Part shown: piece after piece, positions 1 to 6,631 of the stretch
Layout: every line of letters begins with the position of its first letter
How positions within the stretch are numbered: the first letter of the stretch is position 1
DNA from: Flavobacteriales bacterium
GTDB taxonomy: Bacteria; Bacteroidota; Bacteroidia; Flavobacteriales; Flavobacteriaceae
Reading direction: 5' to 3'
Assembly (NCBI GenBank): GCA_011525065.1
Contig: WTIY01000278.1
Coordinates: forward strand, 1 to 7,778
Length of the DNA: 7,778 bases
The notes under the pieces: generated by a model
Databases searched by the model: none
What the model was told of the DNA's origin: nothing
The model's input: the letters and a program-made list of their open reading frames with translations, nothing else
Translations under genes and position numbers: made by a program

Positions 1-1243
1 CGTACAGCAAAATTTGCTGAGTGGTGAAAAAGCTGCTACAGCTGCTGCCAAAGTGTGGCATCTCAAAAACATTCATCACAAAAATCCGGTAAGGCGCATC
101 TCCCGTAACAAAATAATTCATGCGCGCTGGGTCCGGATTAATGGCTGGATTCAGATCGTGAAACGCACCGTAAATGGTGTTGAGTGGGAAATTCGGTTCA
201 CTATTTGGAATGAGATCGGCAGGATCAATGGACCAACCGTTGTATTGATCGGCTAAAGATAAATCAAAACTGATCTGTCCGTTTGCTCCCATGACCAATT
301 GGTTGTAGGTGTTCCCAAAGTATTCGAAATCAAAGCCCATTGGGATGACTTGGCTCCAGCGGTCGTCGATCAGAAGGTTCGTTGGGGTTCCGCCGGTAAG
401 CGGGGGAAGGTCACAAAACGGCCCCTGGATTTGATAGGAAGTCGTTCCTTGTCCTGGAATGGCCAGGAGTTCTGCCTCTAAATCAACACACGGTCCTGAA
501 CACTCGGTGGAGACATCGTCTCCTGCGTCGAGCAGTGAACAGGTTCCTTCAGTAATGCAGAAAAAGGTCAGGCTTGGACTCTCAATCACGCAATTTGGGT
601 CGCTGTCATTGGCCACAGTTAAGACTACGTTAGTCAGCGAAGGATAAGGACCGAAAGAATAAGTTCCCAGTGAAGTGATGGTTTGTGCAGGGCTACCTTG
701 GTTGTCCGTCACTAAATAAGACAAGCCGGTTCCCAAATCAGTAAAATCTGCTTCCACAAAAAATTGATTGTTCGTCTCACAATCGCCCACCGTGTCAAAT
801 AAAACCGTAGGATTGGTACAGGTGCTACAATACACGTCAAAGTCCCATGGGGTAAAACCGCTGCTTTGGCAACTGATGCTTCCGTCGGACTGAATAATTA
901 CCGTAAGACTATCTCCGGTTGAGGTGTAGGTCAATCCGGTCAGATCCCCGCCATTTCCATATGGCGTGGCAGCATTCAGATCAGTAACGCCGTCAGAGTC
1001 TAATATAATGACCTCATCAAAACTGCTTTCTACTTGGCCAGCATTGAAGTATACGATTAATGGTAAGCCGCTATTGCTTTGAAAAGCAAATTGGGTATTG
1101 TCGTTATTGCCATAACAATAGGTCGTGTTCACCGGGCCTGCAGAACAATCGACATTTTGGGCCTGAGTGAAGAAGCTCGTTGTAAAAATTAAGGCCAAAG
1201 CCAGTAGTGAATTCTTCCAACGAAGAGACGAAGATGTATTCAT
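1..1243 (-). CDS. Large secreted CUB-domain protein, probable type IX secretion cargo/adhesin (partial, C-terminus off the left edge)
   Basis: The minus-strand frame is open from ATG 1243-1241 to the window edge, giving 414 residues with no stop. Residues 1-29 form a signal peptide: a basic start (RWK), a hydrophobic core LLALALIF, and probable cleavage near TQAQ|N. Residues about 33-142 look like a CUB-type beta-sandwich, starting at Cys33 and Cys43 and closing with WDFDVYC at Cys139. Residues about 270-414 match a nidogen-like module common in very large Bacteroidota surface proteins, with GPFCDLPPLTGGTP, then FEYFGNTYNQLVMGANGQIS and TTQQILLY. Extracellular proteins of this architecture usually end in a type IX sorting domain (type A or B), which would lie outside the window. 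The protein is presumably exported and cell-surface or secreted, perhaps an adhesin; no enzymatic motif is visible. The start is chosen because it directly precedes the signal peptide. It is divergent from hflX and probably unrelated to it. Confidence 0.85.
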   Translation of the reverse strand, partial: MNTSSSLRWKNSLLALALIFTTSFFTQAQNVDCSAGPVNTTYCYGNNDNTQFAFQSNSGLPLIVYFNAGQVESSFDEVIILDSDGVTDLNAATPYGNGGDLTGLTYTSTGDSLTVIIQSDGSISCQSSGFTPWDFDVYCSTCTNPTVLFDTVGDCETNNQFFVEADFTDLGTGLSYLVTDNQGSPAQTITSLGTYSFGPYPSLTNVVLTVANDSDPNCVIESPSLTFFCITEGTCSLLDAGDDVSTECSGPCVDLEAELLAIPGQGTTSYQIQGPFCDLPPLTGGTPTNLLIDDRWSQVIPMGFDFEYFGNTYNQLVMGANGQISFDLSLADQYNGWSIDPADLIPNSEPNFPLNTIYGAFHDLNPAINPDPARMNYFVTGDAPYRIFVMNVFEMPHFGSSCSSFFTTQQILLY

Positions 1244-1405
1244 TGTAAAATGATTGGTGGTTATAGTGACTAAAGTAGGCAATTTCGAGAAAAATCTTTA
1301 AGTATTCGGTCAATTTTAGACAAAGCGTTTCGAATTCGGGCCAAGGGCGTTCTCTGGCCTAATTCTCCTGGATTTGTTTTGTACATTTGCTTGGCATTAC
1401 GCGTC
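1244..1405. promoter_or_regulatory. Divergent intergenic region between the secreted-protein gene and hflX
   Basis: These 162 bases separate two divergently transcribed genes and contain no convincing gene. They should hold promoters for both directions. For hflX a good -7-like element lies at 1382-1389. For the leftward gene only weak candidates are visible: TAAAATTG (minus strand, 1318-1311) with a TTG 23 bases upstream (1344-1342), and TACTTTAG (minus strand, 1277-1270). Each has one mismatch to TAnnTTTG. No strong inverted repeat or operator was seen. Confidence 0.5.
1382..1389 (+). promoter_or_regulatory. Probable Bacteroidota-type -7 promoter element of hflX
   Basis: TACATTTG is an exact match to the TAnnTTTG -7 consensus of the Bacteroidota primary sigma factor. 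It lies 16 bases before the hflX ATG, so transcription would begin around 1394-1397 and the leader would be only about 10 bases. No clear TTG -33 element is present at the usual 17-23 base distance, so the call rests on the -7 element and its position. Confidence 0.4.
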
Positions 1406-2614
1406 ATGTTAGACAAACAAAAATCACAATACGAAAAAGTCATTCTCATTGGCCTGATCACCAAGTCGCAAAATGAGGCTAAGGCCAAAGAATACCTCGA
1501 TGAATTGGCTTTTTTGGCCTTTACAGCCGGGGGTGAGGTAAGCAGGAGATACACCCAAAAATTAGATGTGCCCAACCCCAAAACCTTCATTGGCTCGGGA
1601 AAGATGGATCAGGTAAAGGCTTACATTGACCAAAATGACATCAGCACAGCGATTTTTGACGACGAATTGAGTCCAGCCCAGCAGAAAAACATCGAAAAAA
1701 TACTTCAGGTCAAAATCATCGATCGAACCAACCTGATTCTGGATATTTTTGCTCAAAGAGCCACCACCTCGTATGCCCGAACACAGGTCGAACTGGCACA
1801 GTACGAGTATTTGCTCCCCCGTCTGGCCGGAATGTGGACCCACTTGGAGCGACAGCGCGGGGGTATTGGTATGCGCGGTCCTGGAGAAACAGAAATAGAA
1901 ACCGACCGCCGAATTGTACGCGACCGGATCGCCTTATTAAAAAAGAAAATCACTTCAATTGATCGTCAGATGAGTGTCCAGAGAGGAAATCGGGGCGCGT
2001 TAGTACGGGTGGCTCTTGTGGGTTACACCAATGTCGGAAAATCGACCCTGATGAATGTCATCAGTAAGAGTGAGGTCTTTGCAGAGAATAAACTTTTTGC
2101 CACTTTAGACACTACGGTCCGTAAAGTGGTTATTGGCAACCTGCCTTTTTTATTGAGCGATACCGTTGGGTTCATTCGAAAATTACCCACCCAGTTAGTT
2201 GAATCGTTTAAAAGCACCTTGGATGAGGTGCGCGAGGCCGATCTCCTACTGCACGTTGTGGACATTGCTCATGAGTCGTTTGAAGATCATGTGGATTCCG
2301 TGAACCTGATCTTGGATGAGATTGACAGTAAAGACAAACCCACGCTCATGGTTTTTAATAAGATTGACGCTTATGCACCAGAGCCATGGGATCCTGAAGA
2401 CTTGACGCTTGAAAAAACGTCAAAACACAACAGCATTGAGGAATGGAAGCGAACTTGGATGGCACGAACAAATGGAGATGCTTTGTTTATTTCGGCTCTT
2501 GAAAAAGAAAACCTCGCTGAATTCCGTAAAGTTGTTTATGAAAAAGTCCGTGAAATTCATGTAACCAGATTTCCGTATAACAACTTTTTATACCCCGAAG
2601 AATTTTACGAATGA
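1406..2614 (+). CDS. hflX: GTPase HflX (ribosome-associated)
   Basis: This 402-residue protein has the full HflX architecture. The N-terminal HflX domain (about residues 5-110) is followed by a helical linker containing the family signature GGIGMRGPGETEIETDRR (152-169) and then a TRAFAC-class GTPase domain. The G motifs are all present: G1 GYTNVGKST (206-214), G2 threonines in ATLDTTVR, G3 DTVGF (252-256), G4 NKID (318-321) and G5 SAL (363-365). Family members bind the 50S subunit and split or rescue stalled ribosomes under stress such as heat; that role is inferred by homology. ATG 1406 is preferred over a TTG at 1379 because the sequence from MLDKQKSQYEKVILIG matches the usual N-terminus and because a promoter-like element occupies the upstream codons. 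The gene ends in tandem stops TGA TGA (2612-2617). It stands alone on the plus strand, convergent with the suf operon. No damage or unusual residue was noted. Confidence 0.97.
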   Translation: MLDKQKSQYEKVILIGLITKSQNEAKAKEYLDELAFLAFTAGGEVSRRYTQKLDVPNPKTFIGSGKMDQVKAYIDQNDISTAIFDDELSPAQQKNIEKILQVKIIDRTNLILDIFAQRATTSYARTQVELAQYEYLLPRLAGMWTHLERQRGGIGMRGPGETEIETDRRIVRDRIALLKKKITSIDRQMSVQRGNRGALVRVALVGYTNVGKSTLMNVISKSEVFAENKLFATLDTTVRKVVIGNLPFLLSDTVGFIRKLPTQLVESFKSTLDEVREADLLLHVVDIAHESFEDHVDSVNLILDEIDSKDKPTLMVFNKIDAYAPEPWDPEDLTLEKTSKHNSIEEWKRTWMARTNGDALFISALEKENLAEFRKVVYEKVREIHVTRFPYNNFLYPEEFYE

Positions 2615-2685
2615 TGAGTGGACAACCCTCGATGATATAGCTTTCCATCATACTTCTGACACCCGGCAAAGGGAATATAACACTC

Positions 2686-3669
2686 TTATTTGAGCTTGTA
2701 GGTGACCCCAACGCCCAGGGCTTGTCGAATTTGAAAGCCCTTAACGGCGTTGTCGTCGTAAATGGCTTGAAGGGCAATATTGGTGGTTATCAGATTATTA
2801 ACCCGCATGGTTAAATTGGCTGTATAGTCGATGTCAACGTTTTTAGGCTTATCCAAATAGTTCGAGTAGAGCCCTAAAATATTTTCAAGATCTACATTCG
2901 GCAACAAGACCACCTTGGCATACCCATTGAGTGCAAGCCCCAATTCCGAGCGCGTGGTTTCACCTGAGGCAACCCCAAAGTACTTTCCGCTATTGTCTAG
3001 ACGGTTTCTCGGATCGTTTGGATTGGTGAACTGACTTGAAACGACAATTAATTTGGCCGTTGACGGAGCGATGTTGAGCTTTAAATTATCATCTTTTTTC
3101 CACAAGATCCCCGGCCCCAAGAGGAAATAAGCCGGAGAGAAAAATTTTGAATTGCGAACATCACTACTAATTTTAACCGAAACACCATTGACCACCTCGG
3201 TTCGTTCAGTCGCTTCAAAACCAGAATCAAATTGAGTTTTAAAGTTGAACAGCCCCGAATAAAACCATGGGCTATTTTTTATTTTTTTGCCCAGTACAGA
3301 GATCACCTCGAAGCGGTCATTGGTCTTTTGCAGATTGTCTTTAGTTTGTATTTTGGCAGCGCCGTATTCTGCGGTGACTTTAGTGTCCCAACTAACCCCA
3401 TCGTGATTGTAGTTCAGGTTATAGGTCAGATTTACGTTTCCAGAAATATTACTGACCCCACCTCCTTGCCATTCTCTATTAAAGGCGGCCTGGTTAAACA
3501 AAACGGTGGTGACAGCACTTTCCTTCCAGTAGTTGTTTTGGCCAGTGGCTGTCTCTTGGGCATTCATTCTTAAGCTCCAAGCACAAAGAATCATAAAACA
3601 TGACCAAAACAGATTGGTGGCACATCGCAATTTTCTAAGGACCATCTTGGTTGGGTCGATCGAGGTCAT
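2686..3669 (-). CDS. DUF3078 family protein, probable outer-membrane beta-barrel-like protein
   Basis: This 327-residue protein is recognised as DUF3078 by NQAAF (59-63), WQGGG (67-71) and SWDTKVTAEYG (93-103) near the N-terminus, and by the C-terminal stretch FQIRQALGVGVTYKLK. A signal peptide is evident: basic VLRKLR, the hydrophobic core NLFWSCFMILCAW, and likely cleavage after MNAQ (about residue 38). No lipobox is present. The rest is rich in alternating polar and hydrophobic segments with aromatic residues, consistent with a barrel in the outer membrane. The molecular function of the family is unknown. ATG 3669 lies four bases after the stop of the DUF2480 gene, so the two are probably co-transcribed. 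An in-frame ATG at 3645 would remove eight residues and give a more typical signal peptide, so the exact start is uncertain. This is the last gene of the operon. Why an envelope protein shares a transcript with Fe-S assembly genes is not shown by the sequence. Confidence 0.88.
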   Translation of the reverse strand: MTSIDPTKMVLRKLRCATNLFWSCFMILCAWSLRMNAQETATGQNNYWKESAVTTVLFNQAAFNREWQGGGVSNISGNVNLTYNLNYNHDGVSWDTKVTAEYGAAKIQTKDNLQKTNDRFEVISVLGKKIKNSPWFYSGLFNFKTQFDSGFEATERTEVVNGVSVKISSDVRNSKFFSPAYFLLGPGILWKKDDNLKLNIAPSTAKLIVVSSQFTNPNDPRNRLDNSGKYFGVASGETTRSELGLALNGYAKVVLLPNVDLENILGLYSNYLDKPKNVDIDYTANLTMRVNNLITTNIALQAIYDDNAVKGFQIRQALGVGVTYKLK

Positions 3670-3673
3670 TCAT

Positions 3674-4180
3674 CTATTTTTTATGGAGAGGGACAAAAGA
3701 GCAGGCTTCTCCAAACATTAGTTTTTTTACAATTTTGGTCAAACGTTGTGCCAAAAATGTCTGAGCGCTCACTGGGACATCTCCTTCACCACAGCCTTTT
3801 ATTAAGACCAGTCCATCCCGGTATGGCTCTAAATTCATCTGCGCGATGTGGTCCATCCATGTGATGTTCGAAAAATCATTCAAGGATGCACTCACTATTT
3901 TTTTTGCGGTATGGGCTAAGTGAGCAGCAATTAGGGCATGGGTCCAAGCCGGAATGATGGCTTCAACACTGCAAAAAATACGGACATAGGCCTCTTGAAA
4001 AATAGTGAGATCTAAGGCCTCTAGTTGCGCTCGAAAATCTTGTTCGCGCAAGACCAATCCTCGATCTAAGAATTGGGCTAAATCCAAATGAACCACTGGA
4101 AAGTCAGGAGTCATTTGAGTCAAATCAAGATTGATCAGTGGGCTTTTAGCGACTCGATTGACAATGGGCTCTTGACTCAT
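3674..4180 (-). CDS. DUF2480 family protein, SUF-operon associated
   Basis: This 168-residue cytoplasmic protein has no signal peptide or membrane segment. It is recognised as DUF2480 by the N-terminal IVNRVAKSPLINLDL, by RGLVLREQDFR (40-50), CSVEAIIPAW (70-79) and LIKGCGEGDVP (127-136), and by the C-terminal MFGEACSFVPLHKK. Its only cysteines, Cys70, Cys130 and Cys160, all sit inside these motifs, which I remember as conserved in relatives. That pattern would suit metal, cluster or persulfide chemistry, but this is inference; no activity is known to me. Its ATG overlaps the stop of the DUF59 gene in an ATGA junction (4180-4177), suggesting translational coupling to a cluster-assembly factor. 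Length is normal for the family. It could instead have a structural role with no metal. Confidence 0.9.
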   Translation of the reverse strand: MSQEPIVNRVAKSPLINLDLTQMTPDFPVVHLDLAQFLDRGLVLREQDFRAQLEALDLTIFQEAYVRIFCSVEAIIPAWTHALIAAHLAHTAKKIVSASLNDFSNITWMDHIAQMNLEPYRDGLVLIKGCGEGDVPVSAQTFLAQRLTKIVKKLMFGEACSFVPLHKK

Positions 4181-4503
4181 AACATTCCCAAGGCTAATTT
4201 GGCCTCCTCACTCATTAAATCTTGACTCCAGGGTGGGTCAAAAGTAATTTCAACTTCAGCGTCCTTGACCATCGAAATGCTTTTGATCTTCTCTTCAACT
4301 TCCAGGGGCAAAGTCTCTGCCACAGGACAATTGGGCGTGGTTAACGTCATGAGAATTTTGACTTCTGAGTCCTCGTTGACAAGGACATCATAAATTAGGC
4401 CCAGCTCATAGATGTCTACGGGAATCTCTGGATCAAAAATCGTTTTGAGTACTTTGACAATTTTATCGCCTAATTCTTCTGTATTCAAGGATTCACTGCT
4501 CAT
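4177..4503 (-). CDS. sufT: DUF59/MIP18-family SUF-system Fe-S assembly protein (SufT-like)
   Basis: This 108-residue protein is a single DUF59 domain. Visible signatures are FDPEIPVDIYELGLIYDV (23-40), TTPNCPVAETLP (55-66) and the C-terminal DPPWSQDLMSEEAK (89-102). Cys59 in the NCP motif corresponds to the reactive cysteine of MIP18-type proteins. Stand-alone DUF59 proteins in suf operons (SufT-like) help mature or transfer Fe-S clusters to client enzymes; the role here is inferred from family and position. The gene starts three bases after the sufE stop codon and ends in an ATGA overlap with the DUF2480 gene. The PaaD branch of the same fold is less likely because no phenylacetate genes are nearby and the C-terminal cysteine cluster of PaaD is absent. 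The symbol is assigned by family resemblance and is less certain than the family. Confidence 0.92.
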   Translation of the reverse strand: MSSESLNTEELGDKIVKVLKTIFDPEIPVDIYELGLIYDVLVNEDSEVKILMTLTTPNCPVAETLPLEVEEKIKSISMVKDAEVEITFDPPWSQDLMSEEAKLALGML

Positions 4504-4506
4504 AGT

Positions 4507-4929
4507 TTATGCATTGTTTTGCGCGGCAAATGCCGTGGCATAAAGTTTCATTTGTTTAATCATTGAGACCAGCCCATTGGCTCGCGTCGGTGAAAGGTGG
4601 TCACTCAAACCGATTTCTTTGATAAAGTCCGTAGGGGCCTTCACGATATCCTGTGCGCTTAGGCCTGAGAATGCGCGAATAAGAACACTGACGATGCCTT
4701 TAGTGATTATGGCGTCGCTATCGGCTGAGTAATAGACCCGACCCTCTTTTTGATCAGCGCGAAGCCAAACTTTACTTTGACAGCCTTTGATTAAAAATTC
4801 ATCGGTTTTGTATTGATCAGAGATCAGGGGCAGCGACTTGCCTAAACCGATAAGGTGCTCGTATTTGTCCATCCAGTCATCGAACAAGGCAAATTCTTCA
4901 ATAATTTCCTGCTGCGCTTGAGTATTCAT
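4507..4929 (-). CDS. sufE: Cysteine desulfuration protein SufE
   Basis: This 140-residue SufE/CsdE-fold protein accepts persulfide sulfur from SufS, stimulating its desulfurase activity, and hands it to the SufBCD scaffold in the cytoplasm. The acceptor cysteine is Cys50 in FLIKGCQSKVWL (45-56), equivalent to Cys51 of the E. coli protein. Other family marks are the N-terminal LFDDWMDKYEHLIGLGK, the acidic YYSADSDAIITKGI and the C-terminal GLSDHLSPTRANGL (107-120). ATG 4929 is chosen because it gives the standard N-terminus and forms an ATGA overlap (4929-4926) with the stop of the preceding lipoprotein gene. An upstream in-frame start at 5010 would add 27 atypical residues overlapping that gene. 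The next gene begins three bases after its stop. All catalytic features are intact. Confidence 0.96.
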   Translation of the reverse strand: MNTQAQQEIIEEFALFDDWMDKYEHLIGLGKSLPLISDQYKTDEFLIKGCQSKVWLRADQKEGRVYYSADSDAIITKGIVSVLIRAFSGLSAQDIVKAPTDFIKEIGLSDHLSPTRANGLVSMIKQMKLYATAFAAQNNA

Positions 4930-5399
4930 TGGGATTGGGTTTTTACGGCAATCAGTATGTTGGTGCCCTCTGCGTTGGACAAATATAGGGTATCTCCGCT
5001 TTGCGACCATCGTTGTGCTTTGGTCATATTGCCAAGAAATAAATATTCTACAGCCATAACCTGATCATCACAATACATTTTTGTCGTCATCACAGAATCC
5101 ATACGAATTTCATCAGAAGTGTTTTTGTCCATGACGAGAGCTGCACTGTAGTCATTGCACCCCGAATTTCCAGAAACGCGTGCTTGATTTAAATCCAAAA
5201 TCATGCTGGGTTGAGTATCTCTTATCGGGGTTTGGTCAAGCGAAATGACTCGGTAAGATCCTTCAGGCCCACTTTGAATTGATCCTGGGCTCATTTTTGA
5301 TCCGCCGCAACTGCTTAAAAGGCTAAAAAAAATCATCCCGGCAAAAACGATGCATTTATGGACATTTAGTTTTATTGGAGTAGGCATTCGTCGTATCAT
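4926..5399 (-). CDS. META-domain (HslJ-like) lipoprotein
   Basis: This 157-residue protein starts with a lipoprotein signal: basic residues, a hydrophobic core CIVFAGMIFFSLL and lipobox LSSC with acylation at Cys31. The sequence after the cysteine (GGSKMSPGS) lacks the acidic surface-export signal described for Bacteroidota lipoproteins, so a periplasm-facing location is inferred. The mature part is a META domain: SGNSGCNDYSA (76-86), MTTKMYCDD (104-112) followed by AVEYLFL, then GDTLYLSN (135-142). Cys81 and Cys110 are the typical family cysteine pair and could form a disulfide. HslJ-type META proteins have been linked to stress and antibiotic tolerance, but no biochemical activity is established. 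The gene lies 10 bases after sufS and overlaps sufE by four bases (ATGA), so it is embedded in the suf operon. ATG 5387 is an alternative start that would still include the whole signal peptide. Confidence 0.9.
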   Translation of the reverse strand: MIRRMPTPIKLNVHKCIVFAGMIFFSLLSSCGGSKMSPGSIQSGPEGSYRVISLDQTPIRDTQPSMILDLNQARVSGNSGCNDYSAALVMDKNTSDEIRMDSVMTTKMYCDDQVMAVEYLFLGNMTKAQRWSQSGDTLYLSNAEGTNILIAVKTQSQ

Positions 5400-5409
5400 A
5401 ATTTATGGA

Positions 5410-6627
5410 TTAAAGAAGCATGCTTACGGCCCTGCGGACACCACTGATCAGGAGGTCTATTTCTTCTTTGGTATTGTAAAAGGCAAAAGACGCCCGCACA
5501 GTTCCGGGAATTCCGTAGAAATCCATCACGGGTTGTGCACAGTGTTGCCCAGTGCGCACAGCGATGCCCATTTGGTCCAAGAGGGTTCCAACGTCATAGG
5601 GATGCAACCCATTGATGTTGAATGAAATTACCGCTGTTTTATCCGGCACATCGCCATAAATGATCAGGTCGTCAATGTCTTTTAGGCCAGCAGTCGCGTA
5701 TTGAAGAAGCTCATCCTCATGCTTTGCGATGGCATCCAGCCCAATGCTATTGAGGTATTTAATGGCTGCTCCAAATGCAATTCCTCCTGCAATGTTTGGG
5801 GTCCCAGCTTCAAATTTATGGGGCAAGCCGGCGTAGGTGGTGCCCTCAAAATAAACCTCTTTAATCATTTCACCCCCGCCCTGATAAGCAGGAAGCGCCT
5901 CGAGTAATTCCTTTTTCCCATACAGCATGCCTACCCCTGTAGGGCCGCACATTTTATGCGCAGAGGTCGTGTAATAATCTACATCCAATGCGTGTACATC
6001 GACCTTGATATGACTGCTGGCTTGTGCGCCGTCAATCAAAACCCTAGCCCCTTGTTTGTGGGCTAAATCGATGATTGTTTTGATTGGATTTATGGTCCCC
6101 AAAGCATTTGACACTTGATTGACCACCACTAATTTAGTTTTGGTATTGAGTAGGTTTTGGAAATCGTCAAGTTTGAGTTGACCGTTTTGATCCATTGGGA
6201 GTACCCTCAAAATAGCCCCAGTCAAATCACAAGCCATTTGCCAAGGGACAATATTAGAGTGATGTTCGGCCTGCCCGACTATGATTTCATCCCCTTGGCT
6301 GAGTAAGCTGCGATAACCGTGGGCGACCAAGTTGATGCTGTGGGTGGTGCCTGAGGTTAAAATGATTTCTTCACGATGTTTTGCGTTAAAGAAAGATTGT
6401 ATTAGATCACGGGCGGCTTCATAGGCATCAGTTGCTTCTTGGGACAGGGCGTGCACACCCCGATGGATGTTGGCATTTTGATGACTGTAATAATGAACCA
6501 AAGCGTCAATGACCTGTTGTGGTTTTTGGCTTGTAGCCGCATTGTCAAAATAGACCAGCGGTTTGCCATTGACTTGCCTGTGCAATATCGGAAAATCAGC
6601 ACGTATGTTGTCGATTGAAAAGCCCAT
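5410..6627 (-). CDS. sufS: Cysteine desulfurase SufS
   Basis: This 405-residue pyridoxal-phosphate enzyme of the class V aminotransferase fold converts cysteine to alanine and leaves a persulfide on its own cysteine for transfer to SufE. Key elements are YFDNAATSQKP near the N-terminus, TSGTTHSINLVAH and EHHSNIVPWQ (cofactor pocket), the aspartate of LIDGAQ, the Schiff-base lysine Lys225 in TTSAHKMCGPTG, and the catalytic Cys363 in RTGQHCAQPVM. These positions match Lys226 and Cys364 of E. coli SufS almost exactly, and the short loop around the catalytic cysteine is typical of the SufS rather than the IscS/NifS group. ATG 6627 is four bases after the sufD stop and gives the standard N-terminus MGFSIDNIRADFPIL. 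An in-frame ATG at 6657 would overlap sufD and add ten atypical residues. No lesion was seen. Confidence 0.97.
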   Translation of the reverse strand: MGFSIDNIRADFPILHRQVNGKPLVYFDNAATSQKPQQVIDALVHYYSHQNANIHRGVHALSQEATDAYEAARDLIQSFFNAKHREEIILTSGTTHSINLVAHGYRSLLSQGDEIIVGQAEHHSNIVPWQMACDLTGAILRVLPMDQNGQLKLDDFQNLLNTKTKLVVVNQVSNALGTINPIKTIIDLAHKQGARVLIDGAQASSHIKVDVHALDVDYYTTSAHKMCGPTGVGMLYGKKELLEALPAYQGGGEMIKEVYFEGTTYAGLPHKFEAGTPNIAGGIAFGAAIKYLNSIGLDAIAKHEDELLQYATAGLKDIDDLIIYGDVPDKTAVISFNINGLHPYDVGTLLDQMGIAVRTGQHCAQPVMDFYGIPGTVRASFAFYNTKEEIDLLISGVRRAVSMLL

Positions 6628-6631
6628 GGGT

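Noticed and set aside
1379..1405. In-frame TTG start that would lengthen HflX by nine residues
   Set aside because: The added residues do not resemble HflX N-termini, and the codons coincide with a promoter-like TACATTTG.
2632..2651. Possible hairpin ATGAT / ATCAT between hflX and the DUF3078 gene
   Set aside because: The stem is only five AT-rich pairs with a ten-base loop and no following T-run, too weak to call a terminator.
3232..3573. Plus-strand open frame of 113 codons inside the DUF3078 gene
   Set aside because: It is antisense to a recognised gene, has no family resemblance and no promoter, and is a shadow of the real reading frame.
4930..5010. Upstream in-frame start for SufE adding 27 residues
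   Set aside because: The extension is atypical and overlaps the lipoprotein coding region. ATG 4929 gives the standard SufE N-terminus and an ATGA junction.
5416..5425. Perfect ten-base palindrome AAGCATGCTT at the end of sufS
   Set aside because: It lies inside the sufS coding end, is single-copy as far as I can see, and is short enough to occur by chance.
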